Source: Hippopus hippopus (Eukaryota; Mollusca; Bivalvia; Cardiida; Cardiidae). Taken from it: a stretch of DNA of 64,000 nt. The translations under genes were made by a program, and so were the position numbers. The notes under the pieces were generated by a model. It was not told the origin of the DNA and did not search any database. It was given only the letters and a program-made list of their open reading frames with translations. Below are positions 22,921-34,378 of this stretch, in pieces. Numbering within the stretch: position 1 is the stretch's first letter; each line of letters starts with the position of its first letter. The stretch covers positions 63,815,416 through 63,879,415 of the forward strand of contig OX328102.1 in NCBI GenBank assembly GCA_946811185.2, in the 5' to 3' direction.

Positions 22921-23061
22921 CCTACATAGTGATGCCATCAGGAAAGAAAGCCTACCCAAAGATTGAGGACAATAAAGATGGCTCTGTAACCATTAGATAC
23001 CAGCCACAGGAAACTGGATTACATGAACTGTATGTCTGCTACAACCAGCAAGCCATTCAAG
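22921..23061 (+). CDS. FLN: filamin exon: core of repeat 16
   Basis: Begins AYIVMPSGKKAYPKIEDNKD and contains DGSVTIRY and ETGLHELYVCY, matching the C to F strands of vertebrate repeat 16. Residues 72-118, phase 1 at both ends. The donor (CAAG|gttcgt) is weak, but the next exon restores the expected IQGSPF junction, which supports it. A tRNA-type SINE lies about 30 bp beyond the donor. Confidence 0.93.
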
Positions 23062-23092
23062 GTTCGTACCGTCTAACTGGTTTTAAGCATGA

Positions 23093-23290
23093 TGCCCCTG
23101 GTTGTGAGGTAAAGCTTCTGCCTAGTAACCATAAAGTCCCGAATTTGATACCCAGTCACAGGTGTCAACTTTAGGACTGGTCATTGGTTTACACATTTAG
23201 TTCGAGTACTGGTGTTGTTTCTTGGAAACAGAATAGAGAGAGATTAGTATAAGTTGCAAGAACTTGTTTCTCAATCAATTTTAAAATGTA
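23093..23290 (+). mobile_element. tRNA-derived SINE, family S3
   Basis: Head with TTGTGAGGTAAAGCTTC and GAATTTGATACCC, and a 3' region AGAGAGATTAGTATAAGTTG shared with the insertion at 62329-62471. It begins about 30 bp after the repeat-16 exon. Confidence 0.72.
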
Positions 23291-23314
23291 TATGTGTGAA
23301 CTGAACTGACTGAT

Positions 23315-23544
23315 TTAAGACTGTACCATATAACAAAATTTTAGACTTCTTCAGGTTGAAAAAGCATTTGCAGACAACAAAATAAACATGATTCAAAAAT
23401 TGAAATTGGCTTTAGGATGGATAGAAAATATTGTGGGAAAAGGAGAAAATGATGATTACCAGTATTTTCTCCTTTTCTCACATTGTTTTCAAAAGCTTTC
23501 TTTCTCATGGTGGTTAAATGAAGGGATTGTGTGGTAAAGGGTAA
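23315..23544. mobile_element. TTAA-A MITE, long-short
   Basis: TTAAGACTGTACCATATAAC start, TGTGTGGTAAAGGGTAAA end. Centre altered to GATGATTACCAGT. Confidence 0.83.
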
Positions 23545-23875
23545 ATGATCTTACTTTAACTTATTTACATTTTCAAACCAGTCTGCTGCAATTTGTTTCA
23601 TGTGAAACAACTGTTAATCTTCTTAGGGGGGGGGGGGGGTCAGTCAGGTTTATAGAATTTTTGCAGAAATAGCTCTTGAAAAGATCTGTTTCGTAACAAG
23701 CTTTGCCAAAATATATTCAATACAGAACTGCGGTTGGCAAGCCAATCTAAAAATACACAGAAAAGACATGCAAAACTTCTCAGAAACTATTGGTCTGATT
23801 TTGTATGGATAGCAGTGATCTGTAACTAATTTCTTATCAAAAGAAATGTCATAACTGCATACTGTATTCCTTTGT

Positions 23876-24160
23876 TTAGCTTTTTACCACACAGCAAAAT
23901 TGCAGATTGGTCCAAATTGAATGTTTTTGCAGACAAGAAATGAAATTAGGTTCAAATAATAGAATTTTCTTTGAAAGGGTAGAAAATATTGTGGGGAAAG
24001 GAGAAAATGCTGGTAACCAGCATTTTCTCCTTTTGCCACTATGTTTTCAAAAGTTTAGTCTTGTCCTTATTGAAAGCATTTGAATAAGTCTGAAGTCCTT
24101 ACCAAACTATAAAATTCTAGCCTCATCCAAATTGAAAGCAATTGCAGACAAAAAATAATA
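23876..24160. mobile_element. truncated TTAA-A MITE and left-arm fragment
   Basis: 23876-24058 has the long arm and a good palindrome around GGTAACC, then ends at TTCAAAAG. A further left-arm fragment follows at 24090-24160. Confidence 0.75.
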
Positions 24161-24164
24161 ACTG

Positions 24165-24330
24165 TGATCGACACTTTCTGCTAAAGGTCAGTGAGTTAGG
24201 CTTAGCAGCTGGGGGAAAAGAAGTCCTTATTGGACAGTGTGGATCAAAGATCAGACTGCACATTATGTGCAGTCTGATCTTGATCTACACTGTCTGCTAA
24301 AATCGGGCTTACCAGCCGAAGGGTTATGCA
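24165..24330. mobile_element. TTAA-B hairpin MITE, partial
   Basis: Core GATCAGACTGCACATTATG with GTGCAGTCTGATC, flanked by GGACAGTG and CACTGTCTGC; ends CAGCCGAAGGGTTA. Confidence 0.8.
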
Positions 24331-24550
24331 TAAAGAAATCTGAGCTGATGCAAACTCCTCACATTCTGTGATGAGAGGCTTATCAGACAAACAAAACAGA
24401 TAAGGATGATGTTATTTCAAGCACACAGGATGGGGCTGTCATGAAGTTTTTCTATTTATAGTTGTGATTGGGTATCTGGATAGAACTGCACCACATCAGT
24501 ATTTATCCTTTGACGCTCATATACACAAAGTGGGAACTTTCAGTCTGGGG

Positions 24551-24773
24551 AGGGTCCTGCGTGGCTCAGTGGTAAAGTGTGGGACTCATAACATGGAGAC
24601 CCCAGGTTCGAGCCACACTGGATCCACTGGCATTTTCGTGGGAGTGTCTTTGGGCTAGACAGTTCAGAGCCCCAGCCTTGTACTGGTAAAACCCAGGAAA
24701 AACATGAATATGTGAGCTGTTGCCGTGATATGACTGAAATAATGTAAAAAGCGGCGTAAAACACCATTCAATC
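24551..24773 (+). mobile_element. tRNA-derived SINE, family S2
   Basis: Head GCGTGGCTCAGTGGTAAAGT and GGTTCGAGCCACACTGG, then a distinct body (GGGAGTGTCTTTGGGC). The tail GATATGACTGAAATAATG and CACCATTCAATCAATCA resembles S1. Confidence 0.85.
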
Positions 24774-24854
24774 AATCATTCAGTCTGGAGAAAATGTTCA
24801 AATAATTATTGTATGAGGCCTGCTTTTGTCCAAATGTCTTAGCAAAGTTTTACT

Positions 24855-25150
24855 GAATCCCGATAGCTCAGTTGGTAGTGCACAGGACTTGAGAACATTG
24901 CTAGTTCGATCCCCGGCATGGCCAATTTCTTTCAGAGGATTGATGATAGTCATTGCGACAGGATTCATTCCTCTCACACCTCTGACCATTGTGTCAACGA
25001 TGGTTATGTGGAAAGCAGCCAGTGGCTTGGAAAGACTATAGTGTGGAGTACTGGTAAAGAAACTCCAGGAAAGCATGGATAGGTGCACTGGTCAGTGCGA
25101 TATAACTGGAATAATGTTGAAAATGGCGTTAAATACCATACAATCAATGA
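24855..25150 (+). mobile_element. tRNA-derived SINE, family S1b
   Basis: GATAGCTCAGTTGGTAGTGC head, GTTCGATCCCCGGC box B, body as at 16922, tail AAATACCATACAATCAATG. Confidence 0.87.
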
Positions 25151-25315
25151 ATCTGAGCAAAGTTGACTGTGTAGATAGGAAATCAGACAGCACATTGAAG
25201 TTAGACAATTTCTACAACAATAGGCAAAATACTGGACAAAATAGCATGAACGATAAGAAGAGGGTATAAAAAAGCATGCCAACATCTGACGAACATGTCT
25301 AAATCTTTGAAAGAA

Positions 25316-25902
25316 AACATTTAAGACTTGTCCAAATAAAAAAAAATTTGTGGGTGACAGGTTAGACATGGCTCAGGTTATATCATTTGTTGTTGAAAGG
25401 GTAGAAAATATTGTGGCAAAAGGAAAAAGTGCTGGTTAACATTATGTTATCAAAAGCCTGTTTCCCCCAGGTCCTTGAAATTTGCAATTTTATTATATAG
25501 GCGTCATGGCTATATCACACAATTCTGAATTTTGGCAACATTAAGGAATGACCTTATGAGAACAATGTGGGAAAAGGAGAAAATCCTGGTAACCAGCATT
25601 TTCTCCTTCTCCCTCAATGTTCTTTTTTATCCTTCACGGACAAATCCCATAATTTGAGCCAGATTTAACCCTTTACCACACAGCACGGTTTTAGACTTAT
25701 CCAAAATTGAGAGAATTTTACAGAGGGCAATCAAAATCTTTGTCAAATGATGGTATTTGATGGTATTTGTTCATGAATAGGTAGAAAATGTGGGAAAAGA
25801 AGAAAATGCTGGTTACCAGCATTTTCTCCTTTTCCAACAATGTATTCAAAAGCTCTCGTTCTCTGGTTGATTAAAAGTTGGGATTGTGTGGTAAAGGGTT
25901 AA
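25316..25902. mobile_element. three TTAA-A MITEs, one cut by another
   Basis: 25316-25500 is degenerate. 25508-25668 is short-long and stops inside its long arm at TTAA 25665-25668, where the intact copy 25665-25902 (long-short, TTAA at both ends) begins. The remainder of the cut copy is not found on the far side. Confidence 0.82.
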
Positions 25903-26033
25903 TTGATAAGGGAAATTGGTTGATCTCCAGTCTGATTTTGATGTATGAGATTAGGCTGATGTTGTTACATACAAGCATATTACTGTATGCTGCATATTGC
26001 TCCAGGGTCTTGCTTAACTTGAATTGGTCCATG

Positions 26034-26213
26034 TTAAACCATACAGTCTTGTGCCTTTCACAACTATAGTTGCATTAGCAGCCAGTGTAGATCAAAATCA
26101 GACTGCACAAAATGAAACACTACAGACAAAAATAACCATGATATTGTTACTCTTTGGGTCTTATTTCTAAACTAAAAATGTTTGTTAAGTTTATTTGGCT
26201 TTCAAAGGGTTAA
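26034..26213. mobile_element. TTAA-B MITE, subtype 2, half hairpin
   Basis: TTAAACCATACAG to AAAGGGTTAA with GTGCCTTTCACAACTATAG flank. Only the left core arm remains. Confidence 0.78.
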
Positions 26214-26430
26214 CTCTTTACCAAACAACAGAACTCAACCAAATTGAAGCATTTGCAAACGACATAATAACTGTAGTTAAATTGATGATTTTTGACCTTG
26301 ATTGGATTGAAAAGATTGTGGGAAAAGGAGAAAATGCTGGTTAAGAGCATTTTCTTCTTTTCTTACAATGTTTTCAAAAGGCTTCCTCCTTGGGGCTGTT
26401 AAAAGTCGGGATTCTGTGGTAAAGAGTTAA
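26210..26430. mobile_element. TTAA-A MITE abutting a TTAA-B element
   Basis: TTAACTCTTTACCAAACAAC start and GTGGTAAAGAGTTAA end. The first TTAA (26210-26213) is also the last TTAA of the B element. Confidence 0.87.
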
Positions 26431-26790
26431 CTTTGTAAATATCTGTACTAAGATGTTACAGTAGCTGGGTCAAGTGCTGGGAATGTTAGGCCTCAATCTC
26501 AAGATTGCTCTTGTTTTGAATGCCTCTGTAAAGCAGAAAGTGTAGATTAAAGATTAGATTGCATTTAATGTGCTGTCTGATCTTGATCTCCACTGGCCTT
26601 TACAGCAACTGTAGTTGTGAAAATTGATTAAGTTTACTTGATGCCCTATGGATTAACCCTGTAAAGACCTGTACTATGATGTTACAATGACTTCTGGGTC
26701 AAGCACTGGGAATGTTTGGCCTCAATCTCAAGGTTGATCTTGTTCTGATTGTGGCTGTTGCTTCAAAGGGGACAGTCTACTTCAAAGATC
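26425..26790. repeat. TTAA-B core inside a direct duplication
   Basis: The stretch from TCTGTACTAAGATGTTACAG to CTCAATCTCAAG occurs at about 26440-26530 and again at about 26662-26755. Between them lies a B core hairpin (26530-26600) with degenerate arms. Confidence 0.72.
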
Positions 26791-26849
26791 AAACTGCGGC
26801 CTTAATCAATATGGCCTCATATGGAACTAATGTTGTGAACGGCATTTTA

Positions 26850-26994
26850 AACAGTCCCAAAGTTTAACAACTCTTGTATTAGGAAGGCTTTTAGAAACAT
26901 GGTAACCAACATTTTTTTTCCTTTTTCCACAATGTTTTCAAAATGCCCCTTCCTGAGGGTTGTCAAAAGATGCAATTGTTTGGGAAAGAGTTAA
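26850..26994. mobile_element. TTAA-A MITE with short arms on both sides
   Basis: Left arm CAGTCCCAAAGTTTAACAAC and right arm CCTGAGGGTTGTCAAAAG are both the short-arm type. Palindrome left half partly lost; ends TTAA 26991-26994. Confidence 0.75.
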
Positions 26995-27412
26995 CATCTC
27001 TACGATGGAAATGCTGGAAAGGATTTGCCTGTTCAAATTAGAACACTGGTTACCAAAAGCTTTCTTTTTCATGGTCATTAAAACTCGGGATTATGTCAAG
27101 TGGTATTTTCAATAGATTGCACACAAATTCAGTTTTCGGAAGTTGGCTCCCTTTCAGAATCCATTGTTAGATAATGAAAGCCAATAGTACAGAATCTTAA
27201 CTCAATAGACCACTTGGTAGATGAAATATTTGAGTCACTACACAAAACTCAGTTGTAAGAATTTCAAGCTGATGAACAAAATACAGGAGAAAATCATAAT
27301 AATAATGATCAGCTGTATGTTCTATGCACATACCTCTGAAACAGATGTATGAAAATGTTAACAATTTATCCTCTCACCACACTATTTTCTGAAGAGGTCT
27401 GCTGCAAGATGA

Positions 27413-27610
27413 AGGAGTCTTTTGTGGCTGAATGGTAAAGTGTAGAACTTGCAACCAAGAGGCTCTGGGTTCGAGCCTCACCGGAAGCACTGGGTCTTTG
27501 TGGGAGTTGTCCTTGGGTGAGACTTTTCAGAGCCTTAGCCTAGCTCTAGTAAAACCCAGAAGATACGTGAGTTACCCTCCGCAGGTGCGAAACACCAATC
27601 AATCAATCAA
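27413..27610 (+). mobile_element. tRNA-derived SINE, family S2
   Basis: Head TGTGGCTGAATGGTAAAGTG and GGTTCGAGCCTCACC, body TGGGAGTTGTCCTTGGG, shortened tail CACCAATCAATCAATCAATC. Confidence 0.82.
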
Positions 27611-28134
27611 TCTGCTGCAAGATGAATATTACTTTTTACTTTCAGTATTGAGTTATTGAACTGTCTCTAGTGTTATTGACCTTCAGTTTTATTTCAAAAC
27701 ATTAACAGGTATTCATTTCAAAGAGAAATCCAATAATTTAAGCCACAATTGCTATCTAATGAGAAGCCTTGATCTTTGTTTTCTGGTAAAAAGCTTATTT
27801 TGTACTCCCACAGTAAAATTATGCTCTGTCTCAATAAAGATTTTATTTGAGTTGACTTGCTGTTTTTTCTGCTGCTATAGTTTCTGAAGGGCTTCAGATT
27901 TTTACCTATGAGGTAATAGGTAGACTAGAGCTCAGGTAAAATCAGACATGGTATACGATCATGCCATATCAGTATCTACAATCTATTCCAAAATATCTTA
28001 GTGAAGGTGGGTAGAGAGGTAACTGATATGAGAAAGCTGTATATTCTGCAGAATCTGTCTAGAGATAAGGTCTTTGGGTATCAATTCCCAAATGTTGTCA
28101 GCTGTGGCATTGGAAAATGGGCCTGTCTGGATTG

Positions 28135-28262
28135 TTTTACAGCATTTGTTTTGGGAAGGGCAGAAAACACTGGGGGGAAAAACGAGAAAATGATGGTTAC
28201 TAGCATTTTCTCCGTTTCCCACAATGTTCTCAAAAGGCTCCTTTCTCAGGGTCGTCAAATCA
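28135..28262. mobile_element. TTAA-A MITE fragment
   Basis: Central palindrome with GATGGTTACTAGC centre and part of each arm; termini missing. Confidence 0.65.
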
Positions 28263-28436
28263 TTGCATTTGCTTCTATGCATACCTGTGGTTTGAAATTA
28301 ACATTTGCTATTTTTGTGAAATCACTTTTGATTGGAATGCTGAGGCGTCAGAAACGTTCCTTCAATCAAGAAAGTTCAGGAACAGTACCATGATTCATGC
28401 TATGTGAAAGAAGTAGGGGTGAACACTTTGGAATGC

Positions 28437-28856
28437 ATAACCCTTGAAGTGCCTTTCACAAATGAAGTTGCTTTTGCAGACACTATAGATTAAGATCAGA
28501 CTGCACAGAATGCCCAGTCTGATCTGTGATCCACACTGTCTGCTTTCCTGAAACACCATAGACAAAAGCAACCATGATATTGCAATTATTCGGGTTTTAT
28601 TTGTAGATATTAAAGTCGGTTTGGTTTATTTGGCGCTCTAAGCATTCACTCTTTCCTTATTGTTGATGACACCAGAAGCGTTTTTGGAAAGTGTAGAAAA
28701 AGATTAGACTGCGCAGAACGTGCAGTCTGATCTCTGATCTACACTGTCCACTTCTTGATTTTAGATTAAAGCCAAACTGTTTCTTCATCTTGCAGTGGAA
28801 CTATATTTACAGCCAATGATAAAGTGTAAATCAATTACTTGGTAGTGAAAGAGTTA
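28437..28856. mobile_element. two TTAA-B MITEs, subtype 2 then subtype 3
   Basis: 28437-28648 (CCCTTGAAGTGCCTTTCAC flank) and 28649-28856 (ACTCTTTCCTTATTG to GTGAAAGAGTTAA). The core hairpin is shared but the flanks are unrelated. Confidence 0.82.
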
Positions 28857-28859
28857 AGC

Positions 28860-29600
28860 AAGGTGGTATGCCAACTATCTTCCAGGAAGGTCGTCCTTTC
28901 TGCATTTTCGTGGCACTTTTGAAATTTTCAAGGACTTTTCTATGTTTGTTGTCAGATCAGAAAGCAGAATAATACTGACTTTTTAGACATCGGGAAAGGA
29001 TTTTGAAATTATTGTAACGGTGTATTTGTGTATCTGTGAGTGATTTTGATTAAGAATTGAGATGTCTATCAGATCTGTGAATATAACGACAAGTAAGTCT
29101 TGTTTTGTTACGTTCTTATTGTTTTGCTTACAATGTATTCCACAGCCTGGGTCACTGTTGCTAACATCTTAGATCAAGATCAGCTTGCATATAATGGACA
29201 GCCTGATCTTTACTTTACATTGTAAGCTATGTTTGGTTCTGACTGAAGCAATATTTATATTTGTAACATTTTGGTAGTTTATATCAAATGGATGACTTAT
29301 GGCTCTGGCACTTCAGTGATTATATTGACCCATAGATTGCTTAATTCTTGAAATGAACTTTTTCAGTCATGGACAACAAACAAACACTGCAACTCCAAGG
29401 GTGTTTTTTCCCCCTCCAGAATTTTAACTAAATAGTAAACAGTACTATAGATCTAACATCAGGCTGCTCATATTTTTAGGCTTGAATTTAACTATTCCCA
29501 ATAGCCAATCTGGTTTTATCTTGGTTGCTGTTTGCCAGCGAAACAACTGAATTTCTGGTTATTAATGAGGACAAGGGTTTTCCCAGAGGTATGTTCTTTA
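28860..29600. other. intron sequence, nothing recognised
   Basis: AT-rich with one weak TTAA-B core remnant (29165-29220). No exon, TIR or tandem repeat seen. Confidence 0.5.
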
Positions 29601-29604
29601 GGTT

Positions 29605-29963
29605 AATGGCTTTGGAAATTGTTGTCAGTAAAGAAGATGCCAGTAACCAACATTTTCTCCTTTTCCCACAATATTAACTTCCTTTTCTGAGACAAATTCC
29701 ATCTTTTGAACCATATTTCAATCTGCAAATGCTTTTAATTGGGATAAGCCTTAAAATTTGTTGTCTTGTAAAGAGTTAACTCTTTACCAAATGACAAAAT
29801 TTTGGACTGGACCGAATTGAAAGCGTTTGCAGACAACAAATTCAGTGTAATTTGATTGTATTTGATAGTGCAGAAAATATTGTAGGAAAAGGAGAAAGAG
29901 CTGGTTTCAAAAGCCTTCCTTTTCAGGGACGTTAAAACTTGGGACAGGGTGGTAAAGGGTTCA
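29605..29963. mobile_element. two TTAA-A MITEs sharing TTAA 29776-29779
   Basis: 29605-29779 is a short-long copy with a reduced left palindrome arm. 29776-29963 is long-short with the right palindrome arm deleted. Confidence 0.78.
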
Positions 29964-30025
29964 ACCATTGGGTTACTAGTGATCTAGGACAGGTTTGTGA
30001 ATTGAAAATATTCTTTTATTTACAG

Positions 30026-30154
30026 GTAGTCCTTTCAAGTTCCACGTAGATGCTGTCAACAGTGGTTTTGTCACAGCCTATGGTCCAGGTTTGAGCCATG
30101 GTGTTGTCAACGTGCCAGCTGAGTTCACCATAGTTACCAAAGATGCTGGTGCAG
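30026..30154 (+). CDS. FLN: filamin exon: end of repeat 16, start of repeat 17
   Basis: Opens with [20 protein letters not shown], the closing strand of repeat 16 and first strand of repeat 17, then [20 protein letters not shown]. Residues 119-161, acceptor tttacag, donor gtaggt, phase 1 on both sides. The 7-kb upstream intron is the longest wholly visible one in the gene. Confidence 0.96.
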
Positions 30155-30207
30155 GTAGGTTTGGGGAAAAATTGATAATTTTTGACATTCTTAGTAATCC
30201 AGACACA

Positions 30208-31060
30208 CATGAGCCATGCTCTGGCAAAAGGGGGCTTAATGCATCTCTGTGATACATGATACCAAGCAAGCCATCACACAATTGTGGGTACATTTTATCC
30301 GTTTGTTTAAAGCTCAGTACACACAATAAGATTAATCTCAGAGATTTGTGAATCTGAGACAAATCTTATTGTCTGTACATTCCTAATACATGTATTATAA
30401 GATTTTCTGGAGTTTCATGAAACTGTATTAGGTTTAGAGCAATGCACTATTTCCTTAGATTTGTATTAGAGTATTATCCAGTCCCAGCTTAGCATTTCCT
30501 GGAAGGTGAGTTACCTGTAGATTTGATGATGCTGTAAAGTGTATACAGATTGAATAAGCCGCTTCCTGATACACAAAAATGGTAGACAACGTATTTTCCA
30601 TGTACTGGGTCCGTATTCACCAACCATTCTTGGAACGATTTTTGTCTTATTCTCCAAAATTTGCAAAATTTCAAAGTAACACACTTCTGATTGGCTAAAC
30701 TGTTTGGTCAAATTTGAAAAAATTTGGAGAATAAAACTGAGAATGTCCTTAAGAACGGTTGGTGAATATCCTGGTCCAACATCATCGCACAAGAAATGGT
30801 CCGTCCAAGTTTTGCAACGCAATAGCAATAATTATCATGCATAATGCCATGATCACTTCATCTTTCTCTGTAAGCACCATTTTGACACTAGATCTACACA
30901 TTACCATCTGGCGGGGGAAACCCGACAGGTAAGAAGAGCATCATAAGATTTGTATTTGTGTGTGTACAGAAGTGTACTATGATACGAAAATCTCTGAGAT
31001 TAATTTCATGAGTCAACTGAATCATGAGACACACTGGTCCTTGAGATGCAGAAAATTATA
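30208..31060. mobile_element. family C element with a 0.7-kb insertion
   Basis: Left part 30208-30310 (GAGCCATGCTCTGGCAAAAG) and right part from about 31012 (CAACTGAATCATGAGACAC) are adjoining pieces of family C. The insertion carries inverted motifs (ATTAATCTCAGAGATTT at 30334 and AAATCTCTGAGATTAAT near 30988) and contains a further MITE at 30602-30778. Confidence 0.75.
30602..30778. mobile_element. MITE with TIR TATTCACCAACC(A/G)TTCTT
   Basis: GTATTCACCAACCATTCTT at the left and AAGAACGGTTGGTGAATA at the right form about 18-bp inverted repeats around 140 bp of AT-rich sequence. Superfamily not assigned. Confidence 0.8.
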
Positions 31061-31099
31061 CCAAAAGCAAAAAATGCTGGTCACCAAATGTTATCCACT

Positions 31100-31512
31100 T
31101 ATTTAGCTCTTAACCAGCACTTGGGTCTGTTTTTATTAGATGATCCAATTTGAAAACATTTGCAGAAAATAAAGGAAGTGTTGTTCAAAGAATGAGATGC
31201 ATCCTAGAAAGGTCTAAAACATTGATAGTAATGTTTTCAAATGCCTTCTCTCTCAGAGTCATAGAAACTTGGGAGTTTGGTAAAGTGTTAACCCATTCGA
31301 AAACGATCAGTTAGAGACCTGCAAATGCGAAATATCTGCAGAAGACAAATTTGAAATTGGTACAAATGAACTTAAGTGATATGCTAGGGTATAAAACATT
31401 TTGGGAAAAGGAGAAAATGCTGGTTACCAGCCATTTCTTCTTTTCCCACAATGTTTTCAAAGGCCTTCCTGCCCATGTTTGTTCAAAGTTGGGCTTATGT
31501 TTTAAAGTGTTG
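31100..31512. mobile_element. two TTAA-A MITEs sharing TTAA 31288-31291
   Basis: 31100-31291 is old and has lost the palindrome core. 31288-31512 has a good palindrome around GGTTACC and ends about 60 bp before the repeat-17 exon. Confidence 0.72.
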
Positions 31513-31573
31513 ATGGAGGAAGGTAACTATGTGGATATCAGGCTGATAAGAAGAGTTACTTCTGAACTTGTAG

Positions 31574-31747
31574 GTGGATTATCCCTGGCCATTGAAGGTC
31601 CCTCTAAGACTGAGATTAAATGTAAAGACAATGAAGACGGTACCTGCACTGTCACTTACCTGCCCACAGCACCCGGAGAGTACAACATTACAGTCAAGTT
31701 TGCCGACAAGAACATCTCTGGCTCTCCGTTTGTTGCTAAGGTCACAG
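31574..31747 (+). CDS. FLN: filamin exon: body of repeat 17
   Basis: Contains [28 protein letters not shown] and [11 protein letters not shown], the standard Ig-filamin C, D-E and G strand motifs. Residues 162-219, phase 1/1, donor gtatgt. In vertebrates repeat 17 is a partner-binding repeat (for example glycoprotein Ib alpha); whether that surface is used in this animal is unknown. Confidence 0.96.
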
Positions 31748-32045
31748 GTATGTGCTCAGAATTTTATTTTCATTAAAAAAGAAACAGGAAGTAATATCCT
31801 AAACTTTCAAGTGCTGGACCAGCAAAAGTTACTTTTCTTGACATGTAGAGTAAGATCAAGGTGCACAGAACATGCAGTCTGATCTTAATCTACCATGTAA
31901 GAAATGGATGAGGACAAAAGAATTATCCGGCATGGTCTTTTGGCTGGAAGAGCAGAACTTACCAGTAGGTAGTAAACAATTAAGTTTTCAGACAAATACA
32001 GAACTTATAAGCTGCAAAACGGCCATACATTACTGAATGAGAGAA

Positions 32046-32251
32046 TTAACTCTTACCCTGCAAAATAACTAAATTTTCAATTTGATAGTAAAATCCCAAA
32101 TATTGTTATTTCTAAGTTATGTTTTGTGGAATAATATCTCCTTATCGGATAGTGTAGATCAAAGATCAGACTGCACTCTCTGTGCAGTCTGATCTTGGTC
32201 TACACTGTCCGCAAAAGGTCAGCGAGAAGGGCTTAGCAGCCTAAGGGTTAA
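32046..32251. mobile_element. TTAA-B hairpin MITE, subtype 1, inverted
   Basis: TTAACTCTTACCC start and GCAGCCTAAGGGTTAA end. Core GATCAGACTGCACTCTCTG with GTGCAGTCTGATC is near-perfect. Confidence 0.87.
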
Positions 32252-32254
32252 AAG

Positions 32255-33170
32255 TAATCAAGAAATCAGATTTTGAAACTGGATGTACAACATACTTGTC
32301 TTTGCTCTAAATATAGAATGGTTTCAAGGCAACCTAACAATATAACTGGGTACTTTTCACTGCATATCAAAAAATTTTAATATGCTTCGGGTAATTGAAT
32401 ACAAGCTATTTTTCTCATCATTAAAACGAATAATATTAAGGCAAATACTTTCCTGAAACAAGTTTGGAAAACGTTTTTCTTTTTGGGTTTGTTATTTTTT
32501 GGAACTTGACCCGATAAATGGTACCGGTTATTGAAATGCTGTAGTTAAGATTCATTGAACGGGAGTCAATATAATAAGGTTTTCCATTTCTATTGAAGAA
32601 AGTAAAAATGTCAGAGTCCACTATTAGAAAGTTTTTTCCAGGATGAGTGAGATCAAAGAAAGGCAAGTGCTTTTTGGAAGTCATTTGAACTGCAGGACGA
32701 GTGCCTTTTCTGAAAATATTTGAACCATGAATATTTTTGCTGATTTTCATAGTCGAATAGGTCTGTATTGTAAAGTCAGTGGTTTAAGGGTTAAAACATG
32801 AAGGAAATAGGATCAGTTGATCTCAACGCTTTCCTCTAAAGCAGAAAGAACTTTGTATGGAATTTAGATAAAGAATAGGCTGCTGATTAAAGATTAAAAT
32901 ATTTCCCCTAAATTAAAGTGATAGATTACTAATGTCAGTGAAGTATGATTCACTGAATCATGCAAATTCCCCAAGTTTGAATCACCCCTATCAGTGTTGT
33001 TGCAGATTATTCTCTCTAACACTTGACAAGATTACAGATTTCACACCTGGGTCTTGGAAGACTAAAATTTCAAATGAGATTTAGATCATAAACTATTTAT
33101 AGAACTTGTTTTATTCTAACTTCAAAATTCCGACTAGAAATATCAAGGAGACGGAAAGATGTATCATCTC
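32255..33170. other. intron sequence, nothing recognised
   Basis: No filamin motif or known repeat identified. A 104-codon minus-strand open stretch (32436-32750) shows no recognisable domain and is likely chance. Confidence 0.5.
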
Positions 33171-33174
33171 AATT

Positions 33175-33375
33175 GTAACCCTTAAGTACCTTTTAGAACT
33201 CTAGTTGCCTATGCTGCCAGCATTGATGAAGATCAGACTGCAGTCGTACCTTTGATATACAATGTCTGCTTTACTGGAATATCCTAGGCAAGGGCAACCA
33301 TGACATTGCTATTATTTGGGTCTTATATTTAGACTCAAATTGTCTTCTGGGTTTATTTTGGGCTCAGTGGGTTAA
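33175..33375. mobile_element. TTAA-B MITE, subtype 2, decayed
   Basis: GTAACCCTTAAGTACC start and GTGGGTTAA end; the core hairpin is strongly reduced. Confidence 0.72.
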
Positions 33376-33419
33376 GAATGGAGACAAGAGTGTCTTGTCT
33401 ATTGAGACTCCATCTACTG

Positions 33420-33545
33420 ATGCAATATTGAATATTCAGTATTGAAAGTTGTGTCAGTACTGGTGTGAGAAAGCCAAGAAACACATGTGTAGGTGCACTC
33501 ACGGCTGTGAAGTTGTTAAAACAGTGTTGAACTCCAATACAACAG
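33420..33545 (+). mobile_element. SINE S1a tail fragment
   Basis: GTCAGTACTGGTGTGAGAAA and GTTGAACTCCAATACAACAG match the 3' half of S1a at 4650-4750. The reverse-strand fragment at 37425-37524 is S1b. Confidence 0.7.
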
Positions 33546-33905
33546 CAATAAGCAGTATGGTGCAATATGTACAGGACATTTCTATACAATTACTTGAATG
33601 CAAAATACCTTCCACATTATTATAATATTACAAATCTTACCTTGAAATGTGTTTTACAGGAATTTCCTGTAGTAATTATCTAACCATTGTCATGATATAC
33701 AAATTCTACAACAGTTACTTTAAATATGTAAACACTACTGATAAGTAGAAGTATTATATTTAAGCAGTGAAAAAAACTCAATATAATTACTAGAACTTGA
33801 GGTCTGATGTTGACCTAAACTCTCCTCAAAAGCAAGTATAATTGTACAGTGTACCAATGGGGTTAAAATATTTTCTGCAGATGTAGCGAAATGCATTTAG
33901 ATATA

Positions 33906-34170
33906 AGCCACCCTCATTGTAAAGGGGGCTTAATGCATCTCTGTGATGCATTATACCAAGCAAGTCATCACATAATTATGGATCCATAAAAATCCTTTTT
34001 GTGTAACAACCAACTGAATCATGAGGTAGACTGATCCTTTGACATGCAGAAAATTGACCACTAGCTAAAAGTATCGACTCGGGTCAGCCTTCGTAGACTG
34101 TGCAGGCTGACCTGGTTCATTACTTTTCGCAGATGCATTAAGCTCCCTTTTCACAGAGTATGGCTTATAT
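33906..34170. mobile_element. family C TIR element
   Basis: AAAGGGGGCTTAATGCATCT near the left end and AGATGCATTAAGCTCCCTTT near the right are inverted repeats. Internal hairpin GTCAGCC..GTGCAGGCTGAC. Confidence 0.85.
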
Positions 34171-34378
34171 GAATTAATGACTTGTGAAAGGATCAAAATG
34201 TGAAAGTTATAGAAAGACGGATAAATGCAAGTAATGAAATTACCCCATTCTACACATAAAAGAAAGCCATTAGAAAGCCTTTATGGCTTATCAGTAAATT
34301 GTAAATTGAAAATCTCTCCCGACTTGAAGTGCATTTTTAGATATTTCTTATCTTTATTGTTTGCAGCAAGATTTTGTC

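Noticed and set aside
32436..32750. 104-codon minus-strand reading
   Set aside because: No recognisable domain, no neighbouring exon and no repeat support; likely chance in intron sequence.
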